Origin: UBA695 sp042691655 | Lineage (GTDB): Bacteria; Verrucomicrobiota; Verrucomicrobiia; Chthoniobacterales; Chthoniobacteraceae | Direction: 5' to 3' | DNA: 64,000 nucleotides | NCBI GenBank assembly: GCA_042691655.1 | Contig: CP170506.1 | Span: 3,038,001-3,102,000 of the forward strand | Shown here: piece after piece, positions 56,444 to 64,000 of the stretch | Layout of the letters: each line of letters begins with the position of its first letter | How positions within the stretch are numbered: position 1 is the first letter of the stretch | The notes under the pieces: model-generated | Databases searched by the model: none | The model's input: the letters and a program-made list of their open reading frames with translations, nothing else | Told to the model about the DNA's origin: nothing | Translations under genes and position numbers: made by a program

Positions 56444-57883
56444 TTAGAATGCCCACGTCACGCCGGAGGAAACGATGCTCCGGTCGAATTGACGGGTGGA
56501 GTTATCAACATTAGACCAGACGCCCGAGGAGCTTGCCGTCTGGGTTTGGCCGTTTTCCGCACGGTCGTAAGCGTAGGTCAAATCCCAGCTAAGGTTCTTG
56601 GTGATGTTGTACTTGAGACCGACGGACGTGGTGTAGAGCCAGTCGTTGCGGAGTTGGTACGGGTTATAGTCCGAATTCGAGGCTCTCACGCCCAAGGCCA
56701 ATTGCAGGTCCTTGGTAATCTGGTGCCGGAAGCTGGCGTCGAAGCTCGTGTCGATATAGGCGTTCACGCCCGTGCTGGCCACCCAGTTCCAGCGCTTGTA
56801 TTTCAGGACCAACGCATCGCTCTTGGTCGGGGCGATCGTCACGGAAGCCTCGGCGAAGACGCTCGTTGCGTTGTCGTCAACCAGGCCATACTTCTGCACG
56901 GTGTCGCGATACGGACGGCTGTCGGTGTAGGTGGTGAACTGCGGGCCCACCTGAGCCTCGACTTTCAACCATTTGAGCGGCGAGCCTTCCACGCCCACCA
57001 GCACGCGCTGGTAGTCGTTGGTGGCGTCGCGGCCGAGATTGGTCACGCCCGTGGACGCATAGTCCGGGTAGGCCTGCTGATACTGGTGCCCATAGCGGTA
57101 GCCCAAGGTGAAGGCCACGTCTTTGTTGACGTTGTAGCCCAAATCCGCGCCGCCATTGACGTCGTAGCGGTCAATGAAGTTTGTATAGCCGGAGTAGTTG
57201 CCGGTGGCTTTGTAGAAATTGCTGCCGAGATCATAGTAGAGCAGCGAAACCGTCGGACGGATGAAGAAGGATTCGTTCAGGTCGATTTTCACCGAGGCCT
57301 TGGAGCGGTCCTGCCACTGGCTGCGGCGTTCGCGGATCGTGCCGTTGGCGTAGGCGCTGGCCCCGCCCGGATAGCGCAGGCCGTCGTCGTCGCCGTTGAT
57401 CACCGTCAAGGCGTTGTCGAGAGTGACGGTGACATTGTCAGCCTTGCCCTTGAAGCCCGTCGTGAAGCGGTGGGCCTGGTAGGATTCACTGGATGCGTCG
57501 TGGAAAAGGACGATGTCCGGGCTGTAGCCGAGCGTGAAGCTCTTCACAAAGTTGTCTTTGTCGAGGAACTTGGCCAGATCGACGCCGATCTTCGGCGTAA
57601 TGGTCGTCACCCACGAGGACTTGTTGCGCAGGGCGACGAGATTGCCTTCAGGCCACGCGACCCCCGCGAGGTAAACGTTGGTGTCATAGCTTTCGCCCAC
57701 GCGCAGCGAAAGATCGGTCAGCCACGCCGGTTTTTCCCAAATGACGGAGGTGGTTTCCACGGTGGCTTTGGACGCGTCGCCCGCGATGGCGAGGATCGGC
57801 GAAGAAAGCGCAATGACGGCTCCCAGGGCAGTAATGGCGGCCCGCTGCACGGAGTTCGTCTGATGGGCAAAAAGAGATTTCAT
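56444..57883 (-). CDS. Outer-membrane beta-barrel protein
   Basis: 479 residues with a signal peptide (AAITALGAVIALSSPILAIAG). The mature part is a series of alternating hydrophobic/aromatic strands and ends in SSGVTWAF with the terminal Phe of outer-membrane barrels. No plug domain is seen, so it is a porin-like or barrel protein of the BBP2-like type rather than a TonB receptor. It shares the two-part upstream element with the importer and corrinoid operons, suggesting it lets the substrate through the outer membrane. Confidence 0.85.
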   Translation of the reverse strand: MKSLFAHQTNSVQRAAITALGAVIALSSPILAIAGDASKATVETTSVIWEKPAWLTDLSLRVGESYDTNVYLAGVAWPEGNLVALRNKSSWVTTITPKIGVDLAKFLDKDNFVKSFTLGYSPDIVLFHDASSESYQAHRFTTGFKGKADNVTVTLDNALTVINGDDDGLRYPGGASAYANGTIRERRSQWQDRSKASVKIDLNESFFIRPTVSLLYYDLGSNFYKATGNYSGYTNFIDRYDVNGGADLGYNVNKDVAFTLGYRYGHQYQQAYPDYASTGVTNLGRDATNDYQRVLVGVEGSPLKWLKVEAQVGPQFTTYTDSRPYRDTVQKYGLVDDNATSVFAEASVTIAPTKSDALVLKYKRWNWVASTGVNAYIDTSFDASFRHQITKDLQLALGVRASNSDYNPYQLRNDWLYTTSVGLKYNITKNLSWDLTYAYDRAENGQTQTASSSGVWSNVDNSTRQFDRSIVSSGVTWAF

Positions 57884-57963
57884 TGAATACTAAATAAGAT
57901 TTAGAACACAACCTTCAGTATGTCTGATGGGCTGCTAGAGGTTTTTTTGTTGTTCCTGTAAGT

Positions 57964-58079
57964 CCAGTGGTCTGGTTCTTTTCGGCCATTTGCAAACGCC
58001 GTGGGCCCCGCAAATCTCCATTTTTCTGCAATCAGGGGGTCTCCCTGTCTTGCATATACACCTATTTACTAGGTGGGTA
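57964..58079 (-). promoter_or_regulatory. Two-part regulatory element before the outer-membrane barrel gene
   Basis: Read towards the barrel gene, TACCCACCTAGTAAATAGGT (58079-58060) is followed by CCAGACCACTGG (57975-57964), matching the importer element at 17 of 20 and 11 of 12 positions. The gap between the parts is longer (84 bp instead of 12-15). The remaining 57884-58247 region shows no gene. Confidence 0.65.
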
Positions 58080-58247
58080 TATATACGTCTACTCTTTTTT
58101 TGTCCTCAGTTGGACTTTTTTTGACTCTGTGGGATAATATTTCCACATCCGGAGCGAGTCCATCCCGGTATTTCGATCCGAAACCCAGTTCGTGGTGGCA
58201 GTAGGGCGTTGCAACCAAATCCCTGGCCGCCGCGAGTTATCGAACCT

Positions 58248-58526
58248 ATGCAAATTCCAAAACACATGGCAATGCCCCTGGCCCTCGGCTGCCTGAGCCT
58301 GGCTGCGGCGGCACTGCTAACGGGCTGCCAATGCTGCCCGCCAGTGGGGGAACGCACCACCACAGTGCAAACGCACTGTGAACCGTGCAACCCGCCGCTG
58401 AGAACCAACAGCACCGTGACAAGCCAGGAATGCCCCGACGGCATTCACCGGCTCGCGGGCGCGCCGCTTTACTACGAATCCCAGAATTTGAACTGGGAAC
58501 AGGCGCCCCCCTACGGCCGCTGGTAA
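58248..58526 (+). CDS. Small lipoprotein, hypothetical
   Basis: 92 residues from ATG 58248 (MQIPKHMAMP). A lipoprotein signal ends in ALLTGCQCC, giving a lipidated Cys. The mature part is Cys-rich (CQCCPP; THCEPCNPP; SQECPDG). No known family recognised. It is alone on the plus strand between two minus-strand units, and a shared terminator follows. A role at the envelope, possibly metal or redox linked, is open. Confidence 0.6.
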   Translation: MQIPKHMAMPLALGCLSLAAAALLTGCQCCPPVGERTTTVQTHCEPCNPPLRTNSTVTSQECPDGIHRLAGAPLYYESQNLNWEQAPPYGRW

Positions 58527-58531
58527 AAAGT

Positions 58532-58570
58532 AAAAAGCCCGCTCCTCGAAACAGGAACGGGCTTTTTTTT
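58532..58570. terminator. Bidirectional terminator between lipoprotein and corrinoid genes
   Basis: AAAAAGCCCGCTCCT pairs with AGGAACGGGCTTTTT apart from one mismatch, with a T-run on the plus strand (58563-58570) and an A-run that becomes T on the minus strand. It ends both the plus-strand lipoprotein gene and the minus-strand corrinoid operon. Confidence 0.85.
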
Positions 58571-58599
58571 CCGCGCTATGCAAAACGATTAGTGGCCGG

Positions 58600-59265
58600 T
58601 CAGGCGGCCGCTTTTTCGGAAACCAGTTTCTTGGCCAGCACGACGGCGGCGGGAGCGCGCGAAGCGTAGCCGTCCGCACCGATCTTGTTGGCGAAGCCCT
58701 GCGAAACCGGCGCGCCGCCGACGATGACTTTCACGCGCTTGCGGATGCCTTCCTTTTCGAGAATGCGCACCACCTCGGCCATGCCGTCCATGGTGGTCGT
58801 CATGAGCGACGCGATGGCGATGATGTCCGCGCCGATCTCCTGGGCCTTATCAACGAAGGTCTGCGGCGGCACGTCTCGGCCGAGGTCGACCACTTCAAAG
58901 CCGCCCACGTCGAGCATGATCCGCACGAGGTTCTTGCCGATGTCGTGCGTGTCGCCCTCGATGACGCCGATGACGACCTTGCTTTTCCGTTCCGCGGAGG
59001 TGTCGATGGGGATATGGGGCCGGAGGATTCCCAGCCCGGCATACATGGCGTCGGAGGCCAGCAGCAGTTCGGGGATGAAGTATTCCTCCTGGTCGAAGAG
59101 TTTTCCGGCGCGGTCCATGCCCGCCACGAGGCCCAATTCAACGGCCTGCCACGCATCGAGGCCGAGATCGACCACCTGGTGCGCGAGTTCTTTGGTACGG
59201 TCCTCGTCCAGCTCCACCACAGCGGTGGCGAGTTGTTCGTGAAGTTGTTCTGCCTGGGTAGTCAT
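58600..59265 (-). CDS. Corrinoid protein (MtbC/MtaC-like), no. 2
   Basis: 221 residues, the same length as the first copy. The cap domain reads AGKLFDQEEYFIPELLLASDAMYAGL. The cobalt-ligand His107 is in GDTHDIGKNLV, and the loops IASLMTTTMDGM and VGGAPVSQGFANKIGADGY complete the B12 domain. It is a paralog of the 49.7-kb copy but with a different acidic N-terminal region. It lies at the end of the operon containing its activator and an acceptor methyltransferase. Confidence 0.95.
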   Translation of the reverse strand: MTTQAEQLHEQLATAVVELDEDRTKELAHQVVDLGLDAWQAVELGLVAGMDRAGKLFDQEEYFIPELLLASDAMYAGLGILRPHIPIDTSAERKSKVVIGVIEGDTHDIGKNLVRIMLDVGGFEVVDLGRDVPPQTFVDKAQEIGADIIAIASLMTTTMDGMAEVVRILEKEGIRKRVKVIVGGAPVSQGFANKIGADGYASRAPAAVVLAKKLVSEKAAA

Positions 59266-59271
59266 GGTCTT

Positions 59272-60936
59272 TTAAAATTGAAGAGATTTGATGAAGATTT
59301 TTTCGAATGCGGGGTCTTTGGCTAGTTCCAGCACACTGACCGCGCGGGTGACGCAGTGGAGCTTGCCGCGCAAGGGATGATTTAAGAGCAGCGCCTGCGC
59401 GCCGGTGCGCGAGGTGTTGCCGACGAACTCGACGCGGCCCGCGAACTCCCGGGGTAGCAGCCCCAGGTTGATCAGGCTCTCGGTGCGCAGGTGGAAGCCG
59501 AAGGACCCGGCGATGAGCACGCGATCCACCCCGGCGGGGGTGAGGCCGTTTTCCTTGAGCATCAGCTCGATGCCCGCGCGGATGGCCGCCTTGGCCAGCT
59601 GCACCTGGCGCACATCTTTCTGCGAGAGGTAAACCGGGCCGGAGAGCCGGAAAACCGGTTTGCCGTCGACGGAATCCCACCGGTCCTTCCACGGCTTGTC
59701 GGGCGACGTGCCGTTGTATTGGAAGCGCCCGTTTTTATCCACGCCGCCGTGGGCCGCCAGCTCGCCCACGACGTCCAGGAGCCCACTGCCGCAGAGGCCC
59801 ACCGGCTCGGCATCATAGATTGTAGCAATCTCGATGCCCTCGTCTGAAAGGGCCACGCGCTCCACGGCTCCCCGTCCGGCGCGCATTCCGCAGGTGATGT
59901 TCATCCCCTCGAACGCGGGACCGGCCGCCGTGGAAGTGGCCGTCAACACACCGTCGCGAGCCAGCACCATTTCGCCGTTGGTGCCGATATCGACAAACAG
60001 GATCACACCCTTTTCCTCCGCCAGGCGCGAGGCGAGGATGCCGGAGGAAATGTCCGCGCCAACATAGGCCGACATCAACGGCGGCAGGTAGACGAGCCCC
60101 TCGGGCGAAATCGCAAAGCCGATCTCCGCCGCGGGCACATGCTCGGCTCCCTCGCGGGTGAGCGTGTAGGGGTATTTTCCCAGCGAAACCGGGTCCGCCC
60201 CGATGGCCAGGTAAAGCATCGTGGTATTGCCGCTAAAAACCGCTTCGTAAATCTGCTCGGGCTTGATCCCCGCCTGCTGCGCCACGTCGGCGGCATGGCG
60301 GCTCAGCTCGTCGATGATCTCCCGCTGAAGCTTCGCCAGCCCCGCCGGTTCCGAGCCCAGCTTGATGCGCGAGAGCACATCCTGCGCGGTGCGCGCCTGC
60401 GGGTTGAGGCTCGATGAGGTGGCCAGCTCTTTGCCGGTCGTCAGGTCGAGCAATGTGGAAACAAGCGTGGTGGTGCCGATGTCCACCGCAAGGCCGTACT
60501 GGTGCGCGGTCGTGTCGCCGTGCTCCAGGCCGATGCGCTCGGTCCCCGCGAGCAGGTGCGTCGAAGCGCCGTCGAATTTCTTGGAAATCCACGGCTGCAA
60601 TTCCACATCGAAGGCATTCCCCTCGCTGAGAATCCGCAGCCCCTCGCCCTCGGAATCCGGAGCGTCGGTTTCCACCGTGACATCGCCAAGGACCGTCGCC
60701 TGGCACGCCAGCACGTAGCCCGCCTCGCGCTCCTCTTCGTTCAAAAACCGGTGGGCGTTCTCGCGAACCTTGGCCTCCTGACCCGCCGCGAGCTTGACAC
60801 GGCATTTGCCGCAAGTACCCGCGCCGTCGCAGGGGAACTCGACGTCGGCCCCGGCGCGCCGCAGGGCTTCCCGCAGCGAACCGCCGACCTCCAGCTCCAC
60901 CGTCAGCTTCAGGTTGGGAAAGGAAACCTTGCTCAT
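59272..60936 (-). CDS. Corrinoid reductive activator (RamA-like, DUF4445)
   Basis: 554 residues. The N-terminal plant-type 2Fe-2S domain has Cys36, Cys42, Cys45 and Cys78 (CDGAGTCGKC). After a linker, an ASKHA-type DUF4445 domain (about 150-554) has YGLAVDIGTTTLVSTLLDL, LFVDIGTNGEMV and GAQALLLNHPLRGKL. Such proteins use ATP to reduce inactive Co(II) corrinoid to Co(I). It is the only activator visible for the two corrinoid proteins. It overlaps the methyltransferase gene (ATGA) and is 6 bp from the corrinoid gene. Confidence 0.93.
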   Translation of the reverse strand: MSKVSFPNLKLTVELEVGGSLREALRRAGADVEFPCDGAGTCGKCRVKLAAGQEAKVRENAHRFLNEEEREAGYVLACQATVLGDVTVETDAPDSEGEGLRILSEGNAFDVELQPWISKKFDGASTHLLAGTERIGLEHGDTTAHQYGLAVDIGTTTLVSTLLDLTTGKELATSSSLNPQARTAQDVLSRIKLGSEPAGLAKLQREIIDELSRHAADVAQQAGIKPEQIYEAVFSGNTTMLYLAIGADPVSLGKYPYTLTREGAEHVPAAEIGFAISPEGLVYLPPLMSAYVGADISSGILASRLAEEKGVILFVDIGTNGEMVLARDGVLTATSTAAGPAFEGMNITCGMRAGRGAVERVALSDEGIEIATIYDAEPVGLCGSGLLDVVGELAAHGGVDKNGRFQYNGTSPDKPWKDRWDSVDGKPVFRLSGPVYLSQKDVRQVQLAKAAIRAGIELMLKENGLTPAGVDRVLIAGSFGFHLRTESLINLGLLPREFAGRVEFVGNTSRTGAQALLLNHPLRGKLHCVTRAVSVLELAKDPAFEKIFIKSLQF

Positions 60937-61976
60937 GGCTGGGGAACCGGGGCCGCTTCCTTAACCGTGCGGGTCATGGCCTGGATGCTTTCCAAATGCG
61001 TTGAAGTGCTCAGGCCGCAGGCAGGCGAAATGATGTCGATGCCGTCGGCGACGAGGTTACGGGTCATCTTCGCGATTTTTTCCGCCTGGTTCCACTGGAG
61101 CGCGAACGTGCTCAGATTGCCCATGGTGGTGATGTGCGGGTACTCGGCCTTGAGCGCCGGGAGGCTGATCATCGCGTCGGTGCTCAGCGCATCGGCCCGG
61201 ATGGAGACGAGCTGTGGCTTGACGCGCTTGACGTCGCCGCAAATGTGCACGATGAACGGCGCACCCTTGGCGTGAACGCGGTCGGCGAGCTTATTGATAT
61301 AGCGTACCGCGTATTCCTCGAAAATCTTCGGTCCGAGCAGTTCGCCCGTGGCCGAGGGATCGCCGATGGCAATCGCGCTGGCCCCCTGCCCTTCGAGCAG
61401 GCGGTCGGCGAAGGCGGCGAGCAAATCGGTAACATACTCCAGCACGCGGTGGGCGTCCGCCGGGTGCTTGCGCAGTTCCTTGTAAAACGTGAGCGGATCG
61501 ACGATGGAAGCCGCCGTGCTCACCGGGCCGGTAAGGCTCGCGACGATGGGCACATCAGGGCGGCGGCGGGCCAGTTCATGCGCGGCGTCCACAACGACGT
61601 TAATGCGGCCGCTGTGAACGAGCTGGTCGATGTCGCGGAACTCCACTTGCGTTAGCGAAGGGTAAATTTCGCTGGCGATCTTCGGCTCGCACTCCAGCGT
61701 GCCGTGGTCAACGGGGCTGCCGAGCAGCTCCGCCTCCACCGTCATGCAGAAGGGGATGCCGACATTTTCAAAGCCGGTGTATTCATGGATGTCGAGCGCC
61801 AGATCAGCCATGCGCTGGGCGTCGAGATGGGCTTCCGGCAGGGTGTGTCCGGTCTTTTTCATGATCTCGACGATGGCGGCATTCATCATGCCACCCGTGC
61901 AGATCACCGGGGGACGGTCCACGGATTCCTTGTGGAGCACACGCAGGAGACGTTCTTTTTCGGTGTAGTTACTCAT
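60933..61976 (-). CDS. Uroporphyrinogen decarboxylase-fold methyltransferase, no. 4
   Basis: 347 residues. LLRVLHKESVDRPPVICTGGMMNAAIVEIM shares its core with no. 3. Zinc ligands: His and Cys in FIVHICGDV and Cys in IISPACGLST. It probably moves the methyl group from the corrinoid protein to an acceptor such as a pterin or a thiol. The 3' end overlaps the activator gene by 4 bp, and the 5' end overlaps the cupin gene by 8 bp. Confidence 0.9.
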   Translation of the reverse strand: MSNYTEKERLLRVLHKESVDRPPVICTGGMMNAAIVEIMKKTGHTLPEAHLDAQRMADLALDIHEYTGFENVGIPFCMTVEAELLGSPVDHGTLECEPKIASEIYPSLTQVEFRDIDQLVHSGRINVVVDAAHELARRRPDVPIVASLTGPVSTAASIVDPLTFYKELRKHPADAHRVLEYVTDLLAAFADRLLEGQGASAIAIGDPSATGELLGPKIFEEYAVRYINKLADRVHAKGAPFIVHICGDVKRVKPQLVSIRADALSTDAMISLPALKAEYPHITTMGNLSTFALQWNQAEKIAKMTRNLVADGIDIISPACGLSTSTHLESIQAMTRTVKEAAPVPQP

Positions 61977-62589
61977 GGGTAAAATAGGAGGTTGTCTTGA
62001 CGTCCGTACCGCTCCACGTGTAGAGCGCGAGCAGCGGTTCTCCGCCGGTCTTCATGGAGTGAATGACCTCGGAAGGGTGTAGGATAAAGGCTCCGGGCGG
62101 GTTGGCATGGGTCACCCCGGCCGCGGTCCATTGGGCGTTCCCGGCAATCACGTAGTAAAGCTCCACCGCCGGATGGGCGTGTGCGGGGTACAAAGTTTCC
62201 GGCCCGATCAACGTCAGGCCCAGGCAAACGCTCTGGCTGCGGAACGGCGCCTCCGGGCCGATGATCTCGGCCCAGCCCATGGCGTTCTCCAGCCCGGGGA
62301 AGTCGTCGCGTTTTTTGTAACCGTAGGTCCAGGGCAGGATGGACGCCACGGGGCGGATCGCCGCGATCAAATCAGCCGTCGCCGGGCTCCCCGCGCCAAA
62401 GGCCGCCTCCAGGTGGCGGGTAAGAGGATGCGTGTTGGGCGAAAAGACGCCGTCCAGCGGAGGCACCGTTTGCAGGAGCCCCAGCACGTGGGCGATTTCG
62501 TCACCGATCACGCCCTGGTGAGCCTCGCCGCGTTGCAAATGGGATTTGGCAACGTCAATCAACGCAAGAATGTTATTCAAGTCACTCAT
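61969..62589 (-). CDS. DMSP-lyase-like cupin
   Basis: 206 residues. A C-terminal cupin carries HAHPAVELYYVIAG, i.e. HxH-x3-E-x6-G, with His137, His139, Glu143, Tyr145 and His177 (PPGAFILHPSEVIHSM). The His139/Glu143/Tyr145/His177 spacing equals the DddQ active-site spacing as I recall it (125/129/131/163). The N-terminal helical half (about 1-110) is also present, as in DddL/DddQ. This predicts cleavage of DMSP or a similar sulfonium compound, but non-lyase cupins in the family exist. It is within the corrinoid operon. Confidence 0.72.
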   Translation of the reverse strand: MSDLNNILALIDVAKSHLQRGEAHQGVIGDEIAHVLGLLQTVPPLDGVFSPNTHPLTRHLEAAFGAGSPATADLIAAIRPVASILPWTYGYKKRDDFPGLENAMGWAEIIGPEAPFRSQSVCLGLTLIGPETLYPAHAHPAVELYYVIAGNAQWTAAGVTHANPPGAFILHPSEVIHSMKTGGEPLLALYTWSGTDVKTTSYFTHE

Positions 62590-62591
62590 GG

Positions 62592-63575
62592 CTATAGCTC
62601 CGATTGCAGCATGGCCACGGTGTGCCCGATTTTCTCGCCGCCTCGGAACGCCTCGTAGGCGGTCTCGGAGTCGAGCCGATGCGGCAACAGCTCCGCCTCG
62701 ATCTCCAGCGCGCGCTGGCCCGATTCGGCCAGATCGACGGACGCGAAGACTTTTTTAAGCACGTCGGCGCGGTAGAAATAAAACGGCCCGAAGCCTTTTT
62801 TCTGATTGCCCGCGTGGTCGCGAATAACCTCCTCCGGGTCGCCCTGGACCTTCCATGAATACGTGAGAAACGACGAGCGGTAGCCCGCCAGTTCGCCCAG
62901 CGAAAGGTAGACCGAGAGCGGCACCCGCGCGCCCATGCACGAGAGCAAGGCCCCGCCCGGAGCCAGGAAATCGCGTGCCTGGAGCAGCGCCAGGTAGTGC
63001 AGATCGAGCATCTGGCGCTTCACCAACTCCGGCAGCGCCTCCGCGCGGGGCGGGACGTAGGTGGAGCTGGTGCGCTCCACGGCGAGCCCCTGCGGATCGG
63101 CAAGCGGAACGTTGGGCAGGTTTTCGTAAATGACGGTATAGCGTGAGCCGAATTTCCGCAGCGGCTCCAGCAGATCGCCAAAGCCCGCCTCGATGGCGAG
63201 CTTGTAGCCGGGCTGGAGATTGCGCGCGATGTTCTTGGCGGCCACGTCCACGACGTCGAGATGCACGTCGGTCAGGCCCACGCGCTCGACGCCCAGGACC
63301 TCCGCGGCCGAGAGCACGTCGAGGCCCGAGCCGGTCCCGACGGAGCAGAACGACTCGACCTTGCCGCCGCCGCGACGCTGGCGGAAAATTTTGAAGGCGG
63401 GCGCGGAAACATGCGCCACCCAGTCGCTCTCCAGATCGTCCACCCGGGGCTTGTAGGAGTGGTCCGTCAGCCCGATGGAAAGCCGGTCCTTAATGTACTT
63501 GGGCTTGAGTGAAAGGTATGCCGCCGTATCGACGAAGATCACGGTGCCCGATGCGTTGGTTTGGGTCGTAGACAT
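62592..63575 (-). CDS. Class I SAM-dependent methyltransferase, substrate unknown
   Basis: 327 residues. The SAM-binding glycine loop is FCSVGTGSGLDVLSA followed by an acidic LTDVHLDVVD. YENLPNVPL occupies the position of motif IV in N- or protein-methyltransferases. The N-terminal 60 residues are a distinct extension (KPKYIKDRLSIGLTDHSYKP). Two bases separate it from the cupin gene and five from the sulfhydrylase gene. I do not recognise the subfamily; a small-molecule methyltransferase linked to the sulfur pathway is possible. Confidence 0.78.
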   Translation of the reverse strand: MSTTQTNASGTVIFVDTAAYLSLKPKYIKDRLSIGLTDHSYKPRVDDLESDWVAHVSAPAFKIFRQRRGGGKVESFCSVGTGSGLDVLSAAEVLGVERVGLTDVHLDVVDVAAKNIARNLQPGYKLAIEAGFGDLLEPLRKFGSRYTVIYENLPNVPLADPQGLAVERTSSTYVPPRAEALPELVKRQMLDLHYLALLQARDFLAPGGALLSCMGARVPLSVYLSLGELAGYRSSFLTYSWKVQGDPEEVIRDHAGNQKKGFGPFYFYRADVLKKVFASVDLAESGQRALEIEAELLPHRLDSETAYEAFRGGEKIGHTVAMLQSEL

Positions 63576-63580
63576 AGGTT

Positions 63581-64000
63581 TTACCGGCTAATGCTGCGCA
63601 AGGCTTGTTCGAAATCCGCGATGATGTCCCCGGCATCCTCGATACCCACGGAAACGCGGATCATATCCGGGGTGATCCCGGCGCTGAGCTGCTGTTTGGG
63701 ACTGAGCTGGGAGTGGGTGCTGGTCGCGGGGTGAAGCACGCTCGTGCGCGCATCGCCGATGTGCACCACCAGCGCGGCTACCTTGAGCGCGGCCACGAAT
63801 TTGCGGGCCGCCTGGGAATTTCCCTTGATGCCGAAGGTCAGCACGCCGCTGGCCGCATTTTGCAGAAAGTATTTCCGAATCCGCGCCCGGTTCGGGTTGC
63901 CCTTCAAGCCGGGGTAGACGACCCAGTTGACCTTCGGGTGCTGGCTGAGGAATTCCGCCAACGCAAGCGCGTTCTCGCTGTGGCGCGGCATCCGCAGGTG
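63581..64000 (-). CDS. O-acetylhomoserine/serine sulfhydrylase (MetY-like), C-terminal part
   Basis: The frame is open to the window edge (reads HLRMPRHSENALALAEFL...), so only about 140 C-terminal residues are present. VYPGLKGNPNRARIRKY, VVHIGDARTSVLHPATSTHSQL and ITPDMIRVSVGIEDAGDIIADFEQAL are typical of the MetY branch of the Cys/Met PLP family. MetY makes homocysteine from sulfide or methionine directly from methanethiol. It is the most upstream visible gene of the corrinoid-cupin operon. Confidence 0.87.
   Translation of the reverse strand, partial: HLRMPRHSENALALAEFLSQHPKVNWVVYPGLKGNPNRARIRKYFLQNAASGVLTFGIKGNSQAARKFVAALKVAALVVHIGDARTSVLHPATSTHSQLSPKQQLSAGITPDMIRVSVGIEDAGDIIADFEQALRSISR

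Overview
The window looks like a chromosomal segment of a GC-rich member of the Verrucomicrobiota. The best direct evidence is the 16S rRNA gene. It carries, at 12936-12953, the GCTGCCACCCGTAGGTGT sequence that I recall as the EUB338-III probe, the verrucomicrobial variant of the general bacterial probe site. Gene content (cytoplasmic GH95 alpha-L-fucosidase, TonB receptors, corrinoid methyltransferases) fits a polysaccharide-using, possibly anaerobic Opitutales-like lineage, but the genus is not resolved. All calls come from reading the sequence; no database search was run.

Layout. 0-3.4 kb: end of a two-component system and a GH1 beta-glycosidase. 3.7-7.75 kb: an IS66-family element with an IS256-family element inserted exactly at its right edge; nested target duplications give the order of insertion. 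7.8-13.9 kb: a complete minus-strand rRNA operon (16S, tRNA-Ala, tRNA-Ile, 23S, 5S) with three tandem promoters about 93 bp apart, processing stems and a terminator. 14-18.2 kb: an L-fucose/L-galactose-type oxidation operon with a divergent AraC regulator. 18.3-23 kb: three tandem TIGR03943/DUF1980-like paralogs, a DUF318 permease and an aldo/keto reductase. 23-29.5 kb: a TonB receptor, DUF364, FecCD-type ABC and TrmO-like operon, probably for metal-chelate uptake. 29.9-34 kb: an unusual module of a signal-less binding protein, a UreG/HypB-like GTPase and a permease-less ABC ATPase, divergent from an HTH plus periplasmic-binding-domain regulator. 34-41.9 kb: SulP permease, nucleoside deoxyribosyltransferase, GH95 fucosidase, a 125-bp MITE, and an AlgI/SGNH O-acylation pair with a 41-residue small protein. 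41.9-44.7 kb: GlcD/GlcF-type oxidase.

44.7-64 kb is the most striking part. It holds four uroporphyrinogen-decarboxylase-fold methyltransferases, two corrinoid proteins, one RamA-type reductive activator, a DUF1847 protein, a TauABC/SsuABC-like importer and an outer-membrane barrel. With them are a DMSP-lyase-like cupin, a SAM-dependent methyltransferase, the C-terminal part of an O-acetylhomoserine sulfhydrylase, cystathionine beta-synthase, cystathionine gamma-lyase/synthase and an aminotransferase. A two-part DNA element recurs in the same order and orientation before the importer operon, one corrinoid operon and the outer-membrane barrel gene, which ties them into one regulon. The most economical reading is a corrinoid-dependent pathway for a methylated, probably sulfur-containing compound, with the sulfur product passed to methionine/cysteine metabolism. 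The substrate is inference.
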